Assembly: GCF_001261735.1 (NCBI RefSeq)
Contig: NZ_CVRP01000009.1
Location: 1 to 64,000 of the forward strand
Length of the DNA: 64,000 nucleotides
Direction of reading: 5' to 3'
Origin: Dysgonomonas sp. BGC7
GTDB taxonomy: Bacteria; Bacteroidota; Bacteroidia; Bacteroidales; Dysgonomonadaceae
Shown: positions 17,713-26,637 of the stretch, piece by piece
Numbering within the stretch: the first letter of the stretch is position 1
How the letters are laid out: every line of letters begins with the position of its first letter
Notes under the pieces: generated by a model
Databases searched by the model: none
What the model saw: the letters and a program-made list of their open reading frames with translations, nothing else
Told to the model about the DNA's origin: nothing
Position numbers and translations under genes: made by a program

Positions 17713-17825
17713 CTGACCCTTTACCGAACTTTATCTGTCGATCAATTTCTTTGTTCTGTCGATTGTTCTTGCCCCTCTTTCTTAACATATCTACATTTAA
17801 TGTGTAAATAAAAAGAGAGGAGAGT

Positions 17826-19115
17826 ATGAATATTAAATATAAATCGGTTGTTTTAGTTCTTTTATGTTCTTCATTAAGCCTTACAGCTCAAAATAAATGG
17901 AGTCTTAAAGATTGTATCAATTATGCCCGACAAGAGAATATAAAAGTAAAAAAATCGAGAATTTCAGTTCAAAGTGCAGAGATAGATTTCAAACAAGCCA
18001 AAGCTGCACTTTTTCCTTCATTAAGCGGAAGCATATCGCAGGGTTATACTCATTCTAAAGATGATGGAGTATTTAGCGGGCAATATGGTTTGAATGCAAG
18101 TTGGACTATCTATGATGGGAAAAAGAACAGAAATAATATAAAGCAGGCTAAGCTACAGAAAGAGGCTTATGAACTCGATTCTGAAACTCAGCAAAATGAT
18201 ATTGAAATATCTATAACCCAGACTTATTTACAGTTGCTATATGCACGTGAGTCTATTAAGAACAATGAAAATATTGTCACCTCGTCAGGGGCTCAATTAA
18301 AGCAAACGAAGGATTTTTTTGATGCAGGTAGTATTACACGGGCAGAATATGCTCAGGTAGAAGCACAGTGTAGCTCTGACAAATATAATCTTGTTCTGGC
18401 TCAGAACTCTTTCGACAGTTATTTATTAGAACTTAAGCAATTGTTGGAGCTGGATATAGACTTGCAGTTCGAGCCCGATTTCCCGGAAGTAGGCGATGAA
18501 AATATACATGTCTTTCTACCTTCAAAATATGAAGTATATCAGACCGCTTTAAATATAATGCCTGAAATACAGAGTAGCAAACTGGGTATGGATATTGCCG
18601 AAATAGAAAGGCAGTCTGCCAAAGCAGGATATTTACCTACCATTTCACTAAATGGTAGTATTGGTTCCAACAATATCTGGAACGAAGGAGGATCGTTTAC
18701 GAAACAGTTGAGCAATAAATTTAATCAATATGTAGGCGTGAGTGTGAGCATCCCTATATTCGACAATCGTAAGAATAAGTCGAATGTTCAGAAGGCAAAT
18801 CTTGAGATGGAAACAGCTCGTCTTAATTATACCGATGCACAAAAAACATTATTAAAGACAGTTGAAAGCCTGTATCAGGATGCCGTTTCGGGACAGAGTA
18901 AGTACCGTGCGGCCAAAGATAAACTGAATTCCAGCGAATTGAGCTATGCGCTTGTTAAAGAGCAGTATGCTTTGGGTATGCGCAATACAGTAGAGCTCAC
19001 TACCGAGCAAAATAATTATGCAAATGCCTTACAGGAGCTTCTTCAAGCCAAATATTCAGCTTTGCTTAGCCTCAAATTGCTGAACTTCTATCAAGGAAAA
19101 GAAATAACTCTATAA
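17826..19115 (+). CDS. TolC-family outer-membrane efflux protein
   Basis: This 429-residue protein has a signal peptide (to about LTAQ, residue 22) and two outer-membrane-efflux-protein repeats rich in heptad-like coiled coil (about 25-210 and 230-425), as in TolC. It forms the trimeric outer-membrane duct of a tripartite pump. It is the first gene of a six-gene plus-strand operon and is followed after 11 bp by the adaptor gene. A strong AGAGAGGAGAG ribosome-binding site precedes the ATG. The exported substrate is unknown. Confidence 0.9.
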   Translation: MNIKYKSVVLVLLCSSLSLTAQNKWSLKDCINYARQENIKVKKSRISVQSAEIDFKQAKAALFPSLSGSISQGYTHSKDDGVFSGQYGLNASWTIYDGKKNRNNIKQAKLQKEAYELDSETQQNDIEISITQTYLQLLYARESIKNNENIVTSSGAQLKQTKDFFDAGSITRAEYAQVEAQCSSDKYNLVLAQNSFDSYLLELKQLLELDIDLQFEPDFPEVGDENIHVFLPSKYEVYQTALNIMPEIQSSKLGMDIAEIERQSAKAGYLPTISLNGSIGSNNIWNEGGSFTKQLSNKFNQYVGVSVSIPIFDNRKNKSNVQKANLEMETARLNYTDAQKTLLKTVESLYQDAVSGQSKYRAAKDKLNSSELSYALVKEQYALGMRNTVELTTEQNNYANALQELLQAKYSALLSLKLLNFYQGKEITL

Positions 19116-19126
19116 AATATATAAAA

Positions 19127-20311
19127 ATGAAGAAAAAGAAATATCTTATTCCTCTCCTTCTCCTTCTTTTGGTAGGAGCAGTTTTTGTCTTTTTCCCAAA
19201 AGGAAATAAGCAGAAACTGACTCTTGCTACAGAGAGAGTGAAAAAAGGGAATCTGACTACAACTGTTACTGCAACAGGAACAGTAGAGCCAATCACATTG
19301 GTCGAGGTGGGAACACAGGTGTCGGGCGTTATATCGAAGATATACGTAGATTTCAATTCTGTAGTTAAGGCGGGGCAGGTTCTTGCCGAATTGGATAAGA
19401 GGATGCTATCTTCTGAACTTGAAACAGCACAAGCCACACTAAAAGCGAAAGAAGTTGAGTATCAGCAGCAACAGCGGAATTATAACCGAAACAAAGAACT
19501 TTGGGAGAAGCAGGCTATAAGTAAAGCCGATTGGGAAGATGTGCAGACTGCTTATGAAACCGCTAAACTGGCTGTTACCTCTTCCAAAGCCGCTGTGTTT
19601 AAGTCTCAGACCAATCTGGGATATGCTACTATTTATTCAACAATAGATGGAGTGGTGGTTTCTCGTGCAGTAGAAGAGGGGCAGACTGTAGCTGCCTCAT
19701 TCAGTACACCTACATTATTTACTATTGCTAACGATCTTACTAAAATGCGAGTTATTGCTAATGTAGATGAGGCAGATATAGGTCAGGTTAAAGAAGGGCA
19801 AAAGGTTGTTTTCACGGTAGATGCTTATCCCAATGATGAATTTGAAGGTAAAGTAGTTCAGGTAAGGCTAGAGGCAACCACGACATCCAATGTTGTTACT
19901 TATGAGGTGGTTATTGATGCTCCTAATCCTGATTTGAAACTGAAGCCGGGATTGACTGCAAATGTGAATATATATACACTTGAAGAAAATAATGTGCTGT
20001 TGATATCTGCCAAAGCAATGCGGTTTTCGCCGGACAAAGATGTGATAGGGCAAATTGAAGGCATTGGTATAGAGCAAAACTCAGATATATCGACAGGTAA
20101 AAAATCTGTATGGATAAAAAGCGGGAATAGTATAAAACAGAAAAATATAAGTGTAGGCACAAGCGATGGTATCAATATTCAGGTTCTGGACGGGCTCAAT
20201 GAAGGAGATGAAGTTGTAACCGGTGTTACACAAAAAGCAGATCCAACTGCGGCTTCGGAGAGTGGAGGCGAATCCAGTCCGTTTATGCCGAAACCTCCCG
20301 GAAAGAAATAA
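19127..20311 (+). CDS. Periplasmic adaptor of MacA/HlyD type
   Basis: This 394-residue membrane-fusion protein has one N-terminal membrane anchor (about residues 5-24) in a lysine-rich leader. The lipoyl half-motif GTVEPITLVEVGTQVSGVIS is followed by an alpha-helical hairpin (about 95-160), a second lipoyl half, and a beta-barrel segment. A low-complexity SGGESSPFMPKPPGKK tail ends it. It links the inner-membrane ABC pump to the TolC-type duct. It lies between the TolC-type and ATPase genes, with 16 bp to the latter. Confidence 0.9.
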   Translation: MKKKKYLIPLLLLLLVGAVFVFFPKGNKQKLTLATERVKKGNLTTTVTATGTVEPITLVEVGTQVSGVISKIYVDFNSVVKAGQVLAELDKRMLSSELETAQATLKAKEVEYQQQQRNYNRNKELWEKQAISKADWEDVQTAYETAKLAVTSSKAAVFKSQTNLGYATIYSTIDGVVVSRAVEEGQTVAASFSTPTLFTIANDLTKMRVIANVDEADIGQVKEGQKVVFTVDAYPNDEFEGKVVQVRLEATTTSNVVTYEVVIDAPNPDLKLKPGLTANVNIYTLEENNVLLISAKAMRFSPDKDVIGQIEGIGIEQNSDISTGKKSVWIKSGNSIKQKNISVGTSDGINIQVLDGLNEGDEVVTGVTQKADPTAASESGGESSPFMPKPPGKK

Positions 20312-20327
20312 GAGAGGAGATAACGAA

Positions 20328-21080
20328 ATGGATCAGAAAAAAGAAATAATCAGGCTCGAAGACATCAAACGGGATTACATTGTCGGAGAAGAGACAGTGC
20401 ATGCTTTGCGGGGAGTAAGTTTTACTATCTACCAAGGAGAGTTTGTCACTATTATGGGAACAAGCGGATCGGGAAAATCGACTCTGCTCAATGTCTTAGG
20501 TTGTCTCGATACTCCTACTGCGGGAGAATATTATCTCGATGGGGTTTCTGTGAAGAAAATGGGAAAGAATGATAGAGCTACTTTGCGTAACCGAAAAATA
20601 GGATTTATTTTTCAATCGTATAATCTTTTGCCAAAGACTACTGCTGTAGAAAACGTGGAACTTCCTCTTATGTACAACCCTGCCATATCGAGTAAAGAAA
20701 GATATGAACGGGCTACAAAGGCCTTGAAAGATGTAGGGCTGGGCGATCGCCTGAGTCATAAATCGAACCAGATGTCGGGAGGGCAGCAGCAACGTGTAGC
20801 CATAGCACGTGCTTTGGTCAATGAGCCTGTTATTATCCTTGCCGACGAGGCTACCGGCAACCTAGATACCCGCACCTCTTTCGAGATTCTTACACTTATG
20901 CAAAAGATGCATCAGGACGAACGACGGACTATTATTTTTGTTACTCACAATCCTGAACTAGCCCATTTTTGTAGTCGTAATATTGTAATTCAGGATGGTC
21001 GTATCAAGTCCGACACTTACAATAAAGAAATAAGATCGGCAAGAGAGGTTTTAGAGTCTCTGCCTAAAGAAGAAGAGTAA
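20328..21080 (+). CDS. ABC transporter ATPase of MacB/LolD type
   Basis: The open frame begins at 20223 inside the adaptor gene, but the start is taken at the ATG at 20328 because it follows an AGAGGAGA ribosome-binding site and begins the homologous region (250 residues). Motifs present are Walker [11 protein letters not shown]-loop [10 protein letters not shown], signature [15 protein letters not shown], Walker [14 protein letters not shown] and the switch histidine in FVTHNPEL. The family energises mechanotransmission-type exporters such as MacB. The stop overlaps the start of the permease gene by one base, showing translational coupling. Confidence 0.93.
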   Translation: MDQKKEIIRLEDIKRDYIVGEETVHALRGVSFTIYQGEFVTIMGTSGSGKSTLLNVLGCLDTPTAGEYYLDGVSVKKMGKNDRATLRNRKIGFIFQSYNLLPKTTAVENVELPLMYNPAISSKERYERATKALKDVGLGDRLSHKSNQMSGGQQQRVAIARALVNEPVIILADEATGNLDTRTSFEILTLMQKMHQDERRTIIFVTHNPELAHFCSRNIVIQDGRIKSDTYNKEIRSAREVLESLPKEEE

Positions 21081-22300
21081 TGAATGTAATTAATTTATTT
21101 AAAATAGCATTAAGAGCACTCAATGGAAATAAATTCAGAGGGTTTCTTACTATGTTAGGTATCATTATCGGTGTTGCAGCCGTTATTACCATGCTGGCAA
21201 TAGGGCAGGGATCGAAAAAAAGTATTCAGGATCAGATATCTACTATGGGTTCTAATATGATAAATATTCGCCCCGGCACAGGCCAGTTTGGAGGAGTCAG
21301 GCAAAGTGCCGGCAGTATGCAGACTCTCAAACTGGAAGACTATGAGGCAATAGCTTCGCAGGCAGAATATATTTCTGCTGCTACGCCCGAGGTATCGTCT
21401 TCCGGGCAGGTTATCTTTGGTGCTAATAACTCTCCTACATCTGTATATGGAGTAAATCCCTCTTATCTGGAAATAAGAAAATATAATATCAGCCAAGGCA
21501 GCATGTTTACCGAGATGGATGTGAAAACCTCAGCTAAAGTTTGTGTGATAGGGCAAACCGTAGTGGAAAACCTTTTCACGAACGGAGAAGATCCTGTTGG
21601 GCAAACAATACGGTTCAATAAGATACCGATGCGGGTTGTCGGGGTGCTTGAGTCTAAAGGAGATAATACAATGGGCATGGATCAGGACGATCTTGTTTTG
21701 GCACCTTATACTACAATACAGAAGCGTGTATTGGCTATTACATATATTCAGTCTATTGCAGCCTCTGCTGTTAGTGAGGATGCAACAGAAGATGCTATAG
21801 CTGGTATAGAAGAAATATTGAGGCAACGTCATAAGATAGGGGTGGGGGATGAAGATGATTTTAATGTCCGTTCGCAGAAAGAGCTGATTTCAATGATGAG
21901 TTCAACTACCGACATGATGACAATACTTCTGGCTTGTATTGCCGGCATTTCGCTTCTGGTAGGAGGTATTGGTATTATGAATATTATGTACGTGTCGGTA
22001 ACCGAGCGAACAAGAGAAATAGGGTTGCGTATGTCGATAGGTGCCAAAGGAATAGATATTCTGATGCAATTTCTTATCGAGGCTATTTTGCTGAGTGTTA
22101 CAGGTGGTATAATAGGGGTTGTTATAGGCATAAGCAGCGCTTATCTTGTAAAAAGTATTTTGATGTGGCCTATTGATATTCAAATTTATACTATAATTTT
22201 GTCATTTGTGGTTTGTTCTGCAACAGGTATCTTCTTTGGATGGTATCCTGCGAAAAAAGCATCTGACCTTGATCCTATAGACGCATTAAGATACGAATAA
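21080..22300 (+). CDS. ABC transporter permease of MacB type
   Basis: This 406-residue permease has one N-terminal membrane helix with the family motif FLTMLGIIIGVAAVITMLAI, a large periplasmic MacB-PCD domain (about 45-255), and three C-terminal helices with the FtsX-family segment TERTREIGLRMSIGAKG. MacB-type pumps extrude macrolides, peptides or lipid-like molecules from the periplasm through TolC. The ATPase and permease are separate polypeptides here rather than the fused form of E. coli MacB. Confidence 0.92.
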   Translation: MNVINLFKIALRALNGNKFRGFLTMLGIIIGVAAVITMLAIGQGSKKSIQDQISTMGSNMINIRPGTGQFGGVRQSAGSMQTLKLEDYEAIASQAEYISAATPEVSSSGQVIFGANNSPTSVYGVNPSYLEIRKYNISQGSMFTEMDVKTSAKVCVIGQTVVENLFTNGEDPVGQTIRFNKIPMRVVGVLESKGDNTMGMDQDDLVLAPYTTIQKRVLAITYIQSIAASAVSEDATEDAIAGIEEILRQRHKIGVGDEDDFNVRSQKELISMMSSTTDMMTILLACIAGISLLVGGIGIMNIMYVSVTERTREIGLRMSIGAKGIDILMQFLIEAILLSVTGGIIGVVIGISSAYLVKSILMWPIDIQIYTIILSFVVCSATGIFFGWYPAKKASDLDPIDALRYE

Positions 22301-22301
22301 T

Positions 22302-23372
22302 ATGATATTCAATATAAGAAAGGGGATAATTCCTATCATACATGTTCTGTTTTGTATAATCATACTGATTGTGCCTTTGGTCATTATGTCCCGTAACGGT
22401 ACTGTAGAGTATTGGCACTATATGGGATACTTTATACGATCAGGTCTTTTGATCGCTCTTTTCTATATCAATTATTTTATTCTTATTGACAAATTGTTAT
22501 TCAAGAAACAATTTGTTATGTACATTATTATTAATCTCGGACTGATTCTTGGAACAGTCTTTTTACAAAACTTATTATTCGAGATAATAATGGGACCTCC
22601 TCCAAGAAAGGACTTTGGCCAACATATGCCAAAACTCCCTCCTCAAGAAATGCGGATATTAGGTGATTATGTGATTATTGTATTTGCTATAGGGATGAGT
22701 GTTGCTCTGAAAGCAACAATGAGATGGTATAAAGATTCCATCAATTTGGAAACCGTGAAAGCTGCACAGTTGGAGGCCGATCTGAAAAATTTAAGAAGTC
22801 AGTTAAACCCTCATTTTCTGTTCAATACACTAAATAATATTTATTCACTTATTGCTATCGACACAGAAAAGGCCCAAGAGTCGGTTCATCGGTTGAGTAA
22901 TCTGTTACGTTATATATTATATGAGAACAACGAGAAGTTTGTTCCTATAGATCGAGAGTTGGAATTTACGCAAAACTATATAGACCTGATGCGTTTACGC
23001 CTTAGGCCCGATATAAAGATAGATGTCTTGATAAAGAACGATAATTGTCATTATGAGATTGCTTCTCTTATGTTTATCACTCTTATCGAAAATGCTTTTA
23101 AGCATGGAATAAATAATGGAGCTGAGAGCTTTATCAATATAAAAATTTTTGTAGATAATAAAAAAGGAGTACTTTGTACGATAGAAAATAGTCTGAATGA
23201 TTCGAAAAGTACAATTGATTCTAAAAATTCAGGAATAGGCCTTGTCAATCTTCGTAAAAGGCTGGAATTGCTTTATCCACACAGACATCAGTTTGTTGTT
23301 GAGGAAAAAGATGATCGCTTTTCTGTTTTGTTGTGTATTGATTTTGCAAATGAAAAGAATATTGAAGAATGA
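22302..23372 (+). CDS. Sensor histidine kinase, LytS/YehU-like
   Basis: This 356-residue membrane kinase has about four N-terminal transmembrane helices (to about residue 140) and a short coiled linker. The His_kinase motif LRSQLNPHFLFNTLNNIYSL contains the phospho-accepting His, and an ATPase domain has N-box ENAFKHG and G-box GIGLVNLRKRL. It begins two bases after the permease stop and overlaps the regulator gene by 4 bp (ATGA). The position suggests that it senses the pump substrate or envelope stress and controls this operon. Confidence 0.92.
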   Translation: MIFNIRKGIIPIIHVLFCIIILIVPLVIMSRNGTVEYWHYMGYFIRSGLLIALFYINYFILIDKLLFKKQFVMYIIINLGLILGTVFLQNLLFEIIMGPPPRKDFGQHMPKLPPQEMRILGDYVIIVFAIGMSVALKATMRWYKDSINLETVKAAQLEADLKNLRSQLNPHFLFNTLNNIYSLIAIDTEKAQESVHRLSNLLRYILYENNEKFVPIDRELEFTQNYIDLMRLRLRPDIKIDVLIKNDNCHYEIASLMFITLIENAFKHGINNGAESFINIKIFVDNKKGVLCTIENSLNDSKSTIDSKNSGIGLVNLRKRLELLYPHRHQFVVEEKDDRFSVLLCIDFANEKNIEE

Positions 23373-24067
23373 AGTTGAAGTGTATAATTGTTGACGATGA
23401 ACCATTGGCTGCTGATTTGCTTAAATCATATGCTCTTCAGACCCCCTTTTTCGAATTGATAGGTACATATAATGATGCGATAGATGCCCTTCCAACTATC
23501 AACGAACAGGGTATAGATGTTATTTTTCTGGATATAAATATGCCGAAAATAAATGGATTGGAATTCTCTAAGACATTGCCTGCAACTATAAAGGTTATTT
23601 TTACTACAGCATACGATCAATATGCTATTGAAGGTTTTAGAGTAAATGCTCTGGATTATCTATTGAAGCCGATAAGTTATAGTGACTTCTTACAAGCGGC
23701 AACACGGGCTTCGGATTGGTTCAGACGGGAAGATTCTTCATCAGGCGACAGCATATTTATTAAATCCGGCTATCGTGTCGAAAAACTTGAATATGATGAT
23801 ATTTTATATATCGAAAATCAAAAAGATTATGTGAAGTTTTTTCTGGAAGGAGATAAGGAGCCCGTCAGTTCTTTGATGAATATACAGCAATTAGCAGAAA
23901 GGCTTCCTGAACAGACATTCATGCGGGTACATCGTTCATTTATAGTCAACCTCAATAAGGTCAAAACTATAGAACGAAATACTGTTGTATTTGGAAAAGT
24001 CTATATTCCGGTTTCGGATACATACAGAGACAACTTTAACAAATTTGTAGAGAAGAAATTTCTCTGA
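23369..24067 (+). CDS. LytTR-family response regulator
   Basis: This 232-residue regulator has a receiver domain with the phospho-acceptor Asp in VIFLDINMPKINGLEF and Lys in DYLLKPI. It ends in a LytTR DNA-binding domain (about 130-230, containing the segment FMRVHRSFIVNLNKVKTIER). It overlaps the kinase gene by four bases and is the last gene of the efflux operon. LytTR regulators bind pairs of short direct repeats; I could not identify such sites with confidence. Confidence 0.93.
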   Translation: MKLKCIIVDDEPLAADLLKSYALQTPFFELIGTYNDAIDALPTINEQGIDVIFLDINMPKINGLEFSKTLPATIKVIFTTAYDQYAIEGFRVNALDYLLKPISYSDFLQAATRASDWFRREDSSSGDSIFIKSGYRVEKLEYDDILYIENQKDYVKFFLEGDKEPVSSLMNIQQLAERLPEQTFMRVHRSFIVNLNKVKTIERNTVVFGKVYIPVSDTYRDNFNKFVEKKFL

Positions 24068-24080
24068 TGTATTTTGTCAT

Positions 24081-24117
24081 GCCATAAGCCTATTTCTATT
24101 TAGTATAGACTTATGGC
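24081..24117. terminator. Convergent hairpin terminator
   Basis: GCCATAAGCCTAT (24081-24093) pairs with ATAGACTTATGGC (24105-24117) with one mismatch. It lies between the convergent ends of the response-regulator and GH-A genes. There is no strong T-run, so it may act with Rho or be weak. Confidence 0.4.
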
Positions 24118-24134
24118 TGGCAAAGGGATTATTT

Positions 24135-25709
24135 CTAATCCTGACACTTCTTATATTCTTGAGTTAGTATTGTATTCCGATCTGTTATCAGAACAGGGCT
24201 GTCATATACAGGAACTTCGAATGTTTCTGAATTTCCTACCCTCTTCCATGATGAGGAAGATATTTTATATACTCGTCCCGATAAGAGGTCTATCCATACA
24301 GGATCGGTGAATCCACTATTCTCTATCGATACCGTGGCCTTTTGTGTTTTGTAAGAGTCGGCGGGAATTTGTGTTCCATCCCACATTACTATCACTTTCT
24401 TTCCGTTCTCTTTATTTTTATATACATAAGAAGTGATTTCGTTAGCCGCTTTCACCTTACATTTGGCATCTTTAACCCGAACTAGAGGTTGATCGAAAGC
24501 CGAAATAACGTTTTGAACGGCATAATATGACTGTTTTATCTTTTCTACTTGCTTTACAGAGTCGGCTCGAAGTAGCCCGAACCTATTGTAAAACTTATAT
24601 TGTTCCGGAGTTCCGGCCTTGTATAAATATGTCATATCCATAATACAGAACACTGACGCATCGGGAATGTCATTTCCCATATCACCCATCATCCTGCGTA
24701 AAAACCATTTTGCCTGTGTTAGCTCTGTCCAGTTATAATTTCTCAGAGCATGATGCTTTACAGGATATTCGGAAGGACATCCGCTTTCACCTTGTCTCAG
24801 TTTCAGATTAGGCGAATAGGATGCAACCAATTCCCGTGCTTTTTTTAAGTTATCTTCAACACCAAGCTTAGTGTACATATCGTCAGGATTGTAAGGATAA
24901 CCATGAAAGCTGATCCATTCCAGCAAATCTAAACTATTGTTTTCCTTAAACACTTGCAGATACTTTTCGATGTATTCTAATTTTTCGAGACGAACAATCG
25001 CCAAACCTGCTATTTTTGCTTCCGGATCTATTCTTTTTATTATTTTTGCTGTTCGCAAATTAAACATGGCAAGTCCTTCGGGCGAGTTGGCATCAGCTTT
25101 TGCTCTATGCTCGGGTTCATCGTCCGTAATTTCGTGCTTTACGGATCGCAAGTCTGGTTCATTCCATATTTCCCACTCATGTATTTTGCCTTTATAGCGG
25201 GTTACCATTGTTTCGACCCATTTGTCCCATGCCTTTAGAGCTTCTTCGGAAACAGGGAGTCCTGCTCCCAAATCATAGCCTCCTCCTCCAGGGTAAATAG
25301 GGTTACCATAAGACAATTCCATCCAAAGCTCCATGTTGCGTGAAGCCATGTCGTCTACAATCTTGTCTATCCAGTCGAAATTGTAAATACCTTTTTGCTT
25401 TTCAGTTTTTGCCCATCCTGCTTGAAATCTTGCTTTACGAAAACCAAGAGGAGAAAGATATTCTTTGTATTCGTCATAGATCGTGTAATCTCTGTCTACG
25501 GTCTCACACCCGATTGTCCAGTATTTACTCGTGGTCTCGGAGGTCGATTTTGGCTTAATCGTAGCGATCCTGTCAAAGGGGATATCAATGGCAGTATATA
25601 CTCTGTTGGGCGATGCCGATATTTTTAAAGATTGTCCTCTAACTGAAATATTATTCATAGCGAAAAATAGTAATACAACTAAAAGTGATGTTATGTTTTT
25701 CATTATCAA
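24135..25709 (-). CDS. Secreted clan GH-A glycoside hydrolase (GH39-like)
   Basis: This 524-residue protein has a signal peptide ending near GQS (residue 27). The TIM-barrel part shows the clan GH-A signatures: acid/base Glu184 in HEWEIWNEPD and nucleophile Glu308 in LRQGESGCPSE. A C-terminal beta-sandwich (about 410-524) follows. The arrangement is closest to GH39-type beta-xylosidases/iduronidases, but I cannot assign a family number with certainty. It is the last gene of the minus-strand utilisation locus that starts with susC at 37853, 19 bp after the ROK kinase. It is the only evident glycosidase of that locus. Confidence 0.7.
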   Translation of the reverse strand: MIMKNITSLLVVLLFFAMNNISVRGQSLKISASPNRVYTAIDIPFDRIATIKPKSTSETTSKYWTIGCETVDRDYTIYDEYKEYLSPLGFRKARFQAGWAKTEKQKGIYNFDWIDKIVDDMASRNMELWMELSYGNPIYPGGGGYDLGAGLPVSEEALKAWDKWVETMVTRYKGKIHEWEIWNEPDLRSVKHEITDDEPEHRAKADANSPEGLAMFNLRTAKIIKRIDPEAKIAGLAIVRLEKLEYIEKYLQVFKENNSLDLLEWISFHGYPYNPDDMYTKLGVEDNLKKARELVASYSPNLKLRQGESGCPSEYPVKHHALRNYNWTELTQAKWFLRRMMGDMGNDIPDASVFCIMDMTYLYKAGTPEQYKFYNRFGLLRADSVKQVEKIKQSYYAVQNVISAFDQPLVRVKDAKCKVKAANEITSYVYKNKENGKKVIVMWDGTQIPADSYKTQKATVSIENSGFTDPVWIDLLSGRVYKISSSSWKRVGNSETFEVPVYDSPVLITDRNTILTQEYKKCQD

Positions 25710-25728
25710 TCGTTTTTAGAATTGGTGT

Positions 25729-26637
25729 TTATTCTTTAGTCAGAATTGCATTTAGTACTCCGAGCAGTGCCGAGTGGTCTATACTACTGACTGTTGAAAT
25801 CTTCTCTAAGCTACGGATATTTTCTAATCTGTTTCTTAAGATATGTTCCATAAATTTGAAAGAGCGAGATATTTGCCCTCCAAAAAGGAGACATTCTATT
25901 TGCTTTTCTGTTAATATTTCTTCCAGATTTTCTGCTATAATTCTACTTACCTCTTCGAAAGTTTCAATAGCCTGTTTATTTCCTCCCTGAGCAAGATTGG
26001 CTATTTCTACTATCTCTATATCTGCTTCGAGTCCGCTAATAGCATTGTATAGCTCTGAGATGCCTCTCTTAGAAACATAATCTTCGAGTATACCGTTTCG
26101 ATAAGGCTTCTTATACATCGAAATAAGAGGGCCGCCTATTTCGTTACATTGTATAATGTTGTTTATAGAAAACGAAAACCCCAGACCTGTGCCAAGAGTA
26201 AGTACTGCTATATTTTTATAACCCGCTGCATTTCCTTTCCATTGCTCTCCTGCTACTAAGGAATTGACATCGTGTCTGAAAATAATATTTGTACTCGAAG
26301 GAATATCTGTGGCTTGATATATAAAGCTTCTCAGATCCACTCCTTTCAGACATTTATATTTATGCTCCATGAGCGATACACCCTTGTTGTAATCGAAAGG
26401 CCCCGGAATACATATTCCGATGTCGCTCGTCACTAAACCTGCATCTTTTATGAAAGAAAGACCTTTGTCTATTGTTTTTTTTAGAGCGTTGAGAGCTTCT
26501 TCTTTCGTTCCGTCAGAATGAGATTCGGTAGTAAAAGACGACCCCTCAAGTACGAGGCCGTCTTTATTCATTACCGCAGACTTGAAGAAAGTACCTCCTG
26601 CATCGAGTATCAAAAATACATTCTTATGGTCTGTCAT
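25729..26637 (-). CDS. ROK-family sugar kinase
   Basis: This 302-residue protein begins with the ROK/ASKHA phosphate-1 motif LILDAGGTFFKSAVM. It also has IGICIPGPFD and the catalytic Asp in RHDVNSLVAGE, and the phosphate-2 motif LTLGTGLGFSF. The cysteine-rich zinc motif of many ROK kinases is absent (CNEIGGPLISM is at that place). It probably phosphorylates a hexose in the cytoplasm. Its start overlaps the end of the mannose-6-phosphate isomerase gene by 14 bp, so the two are translated together, which suggests that the kinase feeds the isomerase, for example mannose to mannose-6-phosphate. The substrate is inferred. Confidence 0.8.
   Translation of the reverse strand: MTDHKNVFLILDAGGTFFKSAVMNKDGLVLEGSSFTTESHSDGTKEEALNALKKTIDKGLSFIKDAGLVTSDIGICIPGPFDYNKGVSLMEHKYKCLKGVDLRSFIYQATDIPSSTNIIFRHDVNSLVAGEQWKGNAAGYKNIAVLTLGTGLGFSFSINNIIQCNEIGGPLISMYKKPYRNGILEDYVSKRGISELYNAISGLEADIEIVEIANLAQGGNKQAIETFEEVSRIIAENLEEILTEKQIECLLFGGQISRSFKFMEHILRNRLENIRSLEKISTVSSIDHSALLGVLNAILTKE

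Larger units (their letters stand above)
17515..17825. other. Intergenic stretch with repeat element and terminator
   Basis: The gap between the GH2 gene and the efflux operon contains a 62-bp palindromic repeat-like element (17532-17593) and a strong hairpin terminator (17670-17712), listed separately. Near 17810-17825 the sequence AGAGAGGAGAG just before the TolC-type start is an unusually good Shine-Dalgarno for this genome. No promoter box was convincing. Confidence 0.6.
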
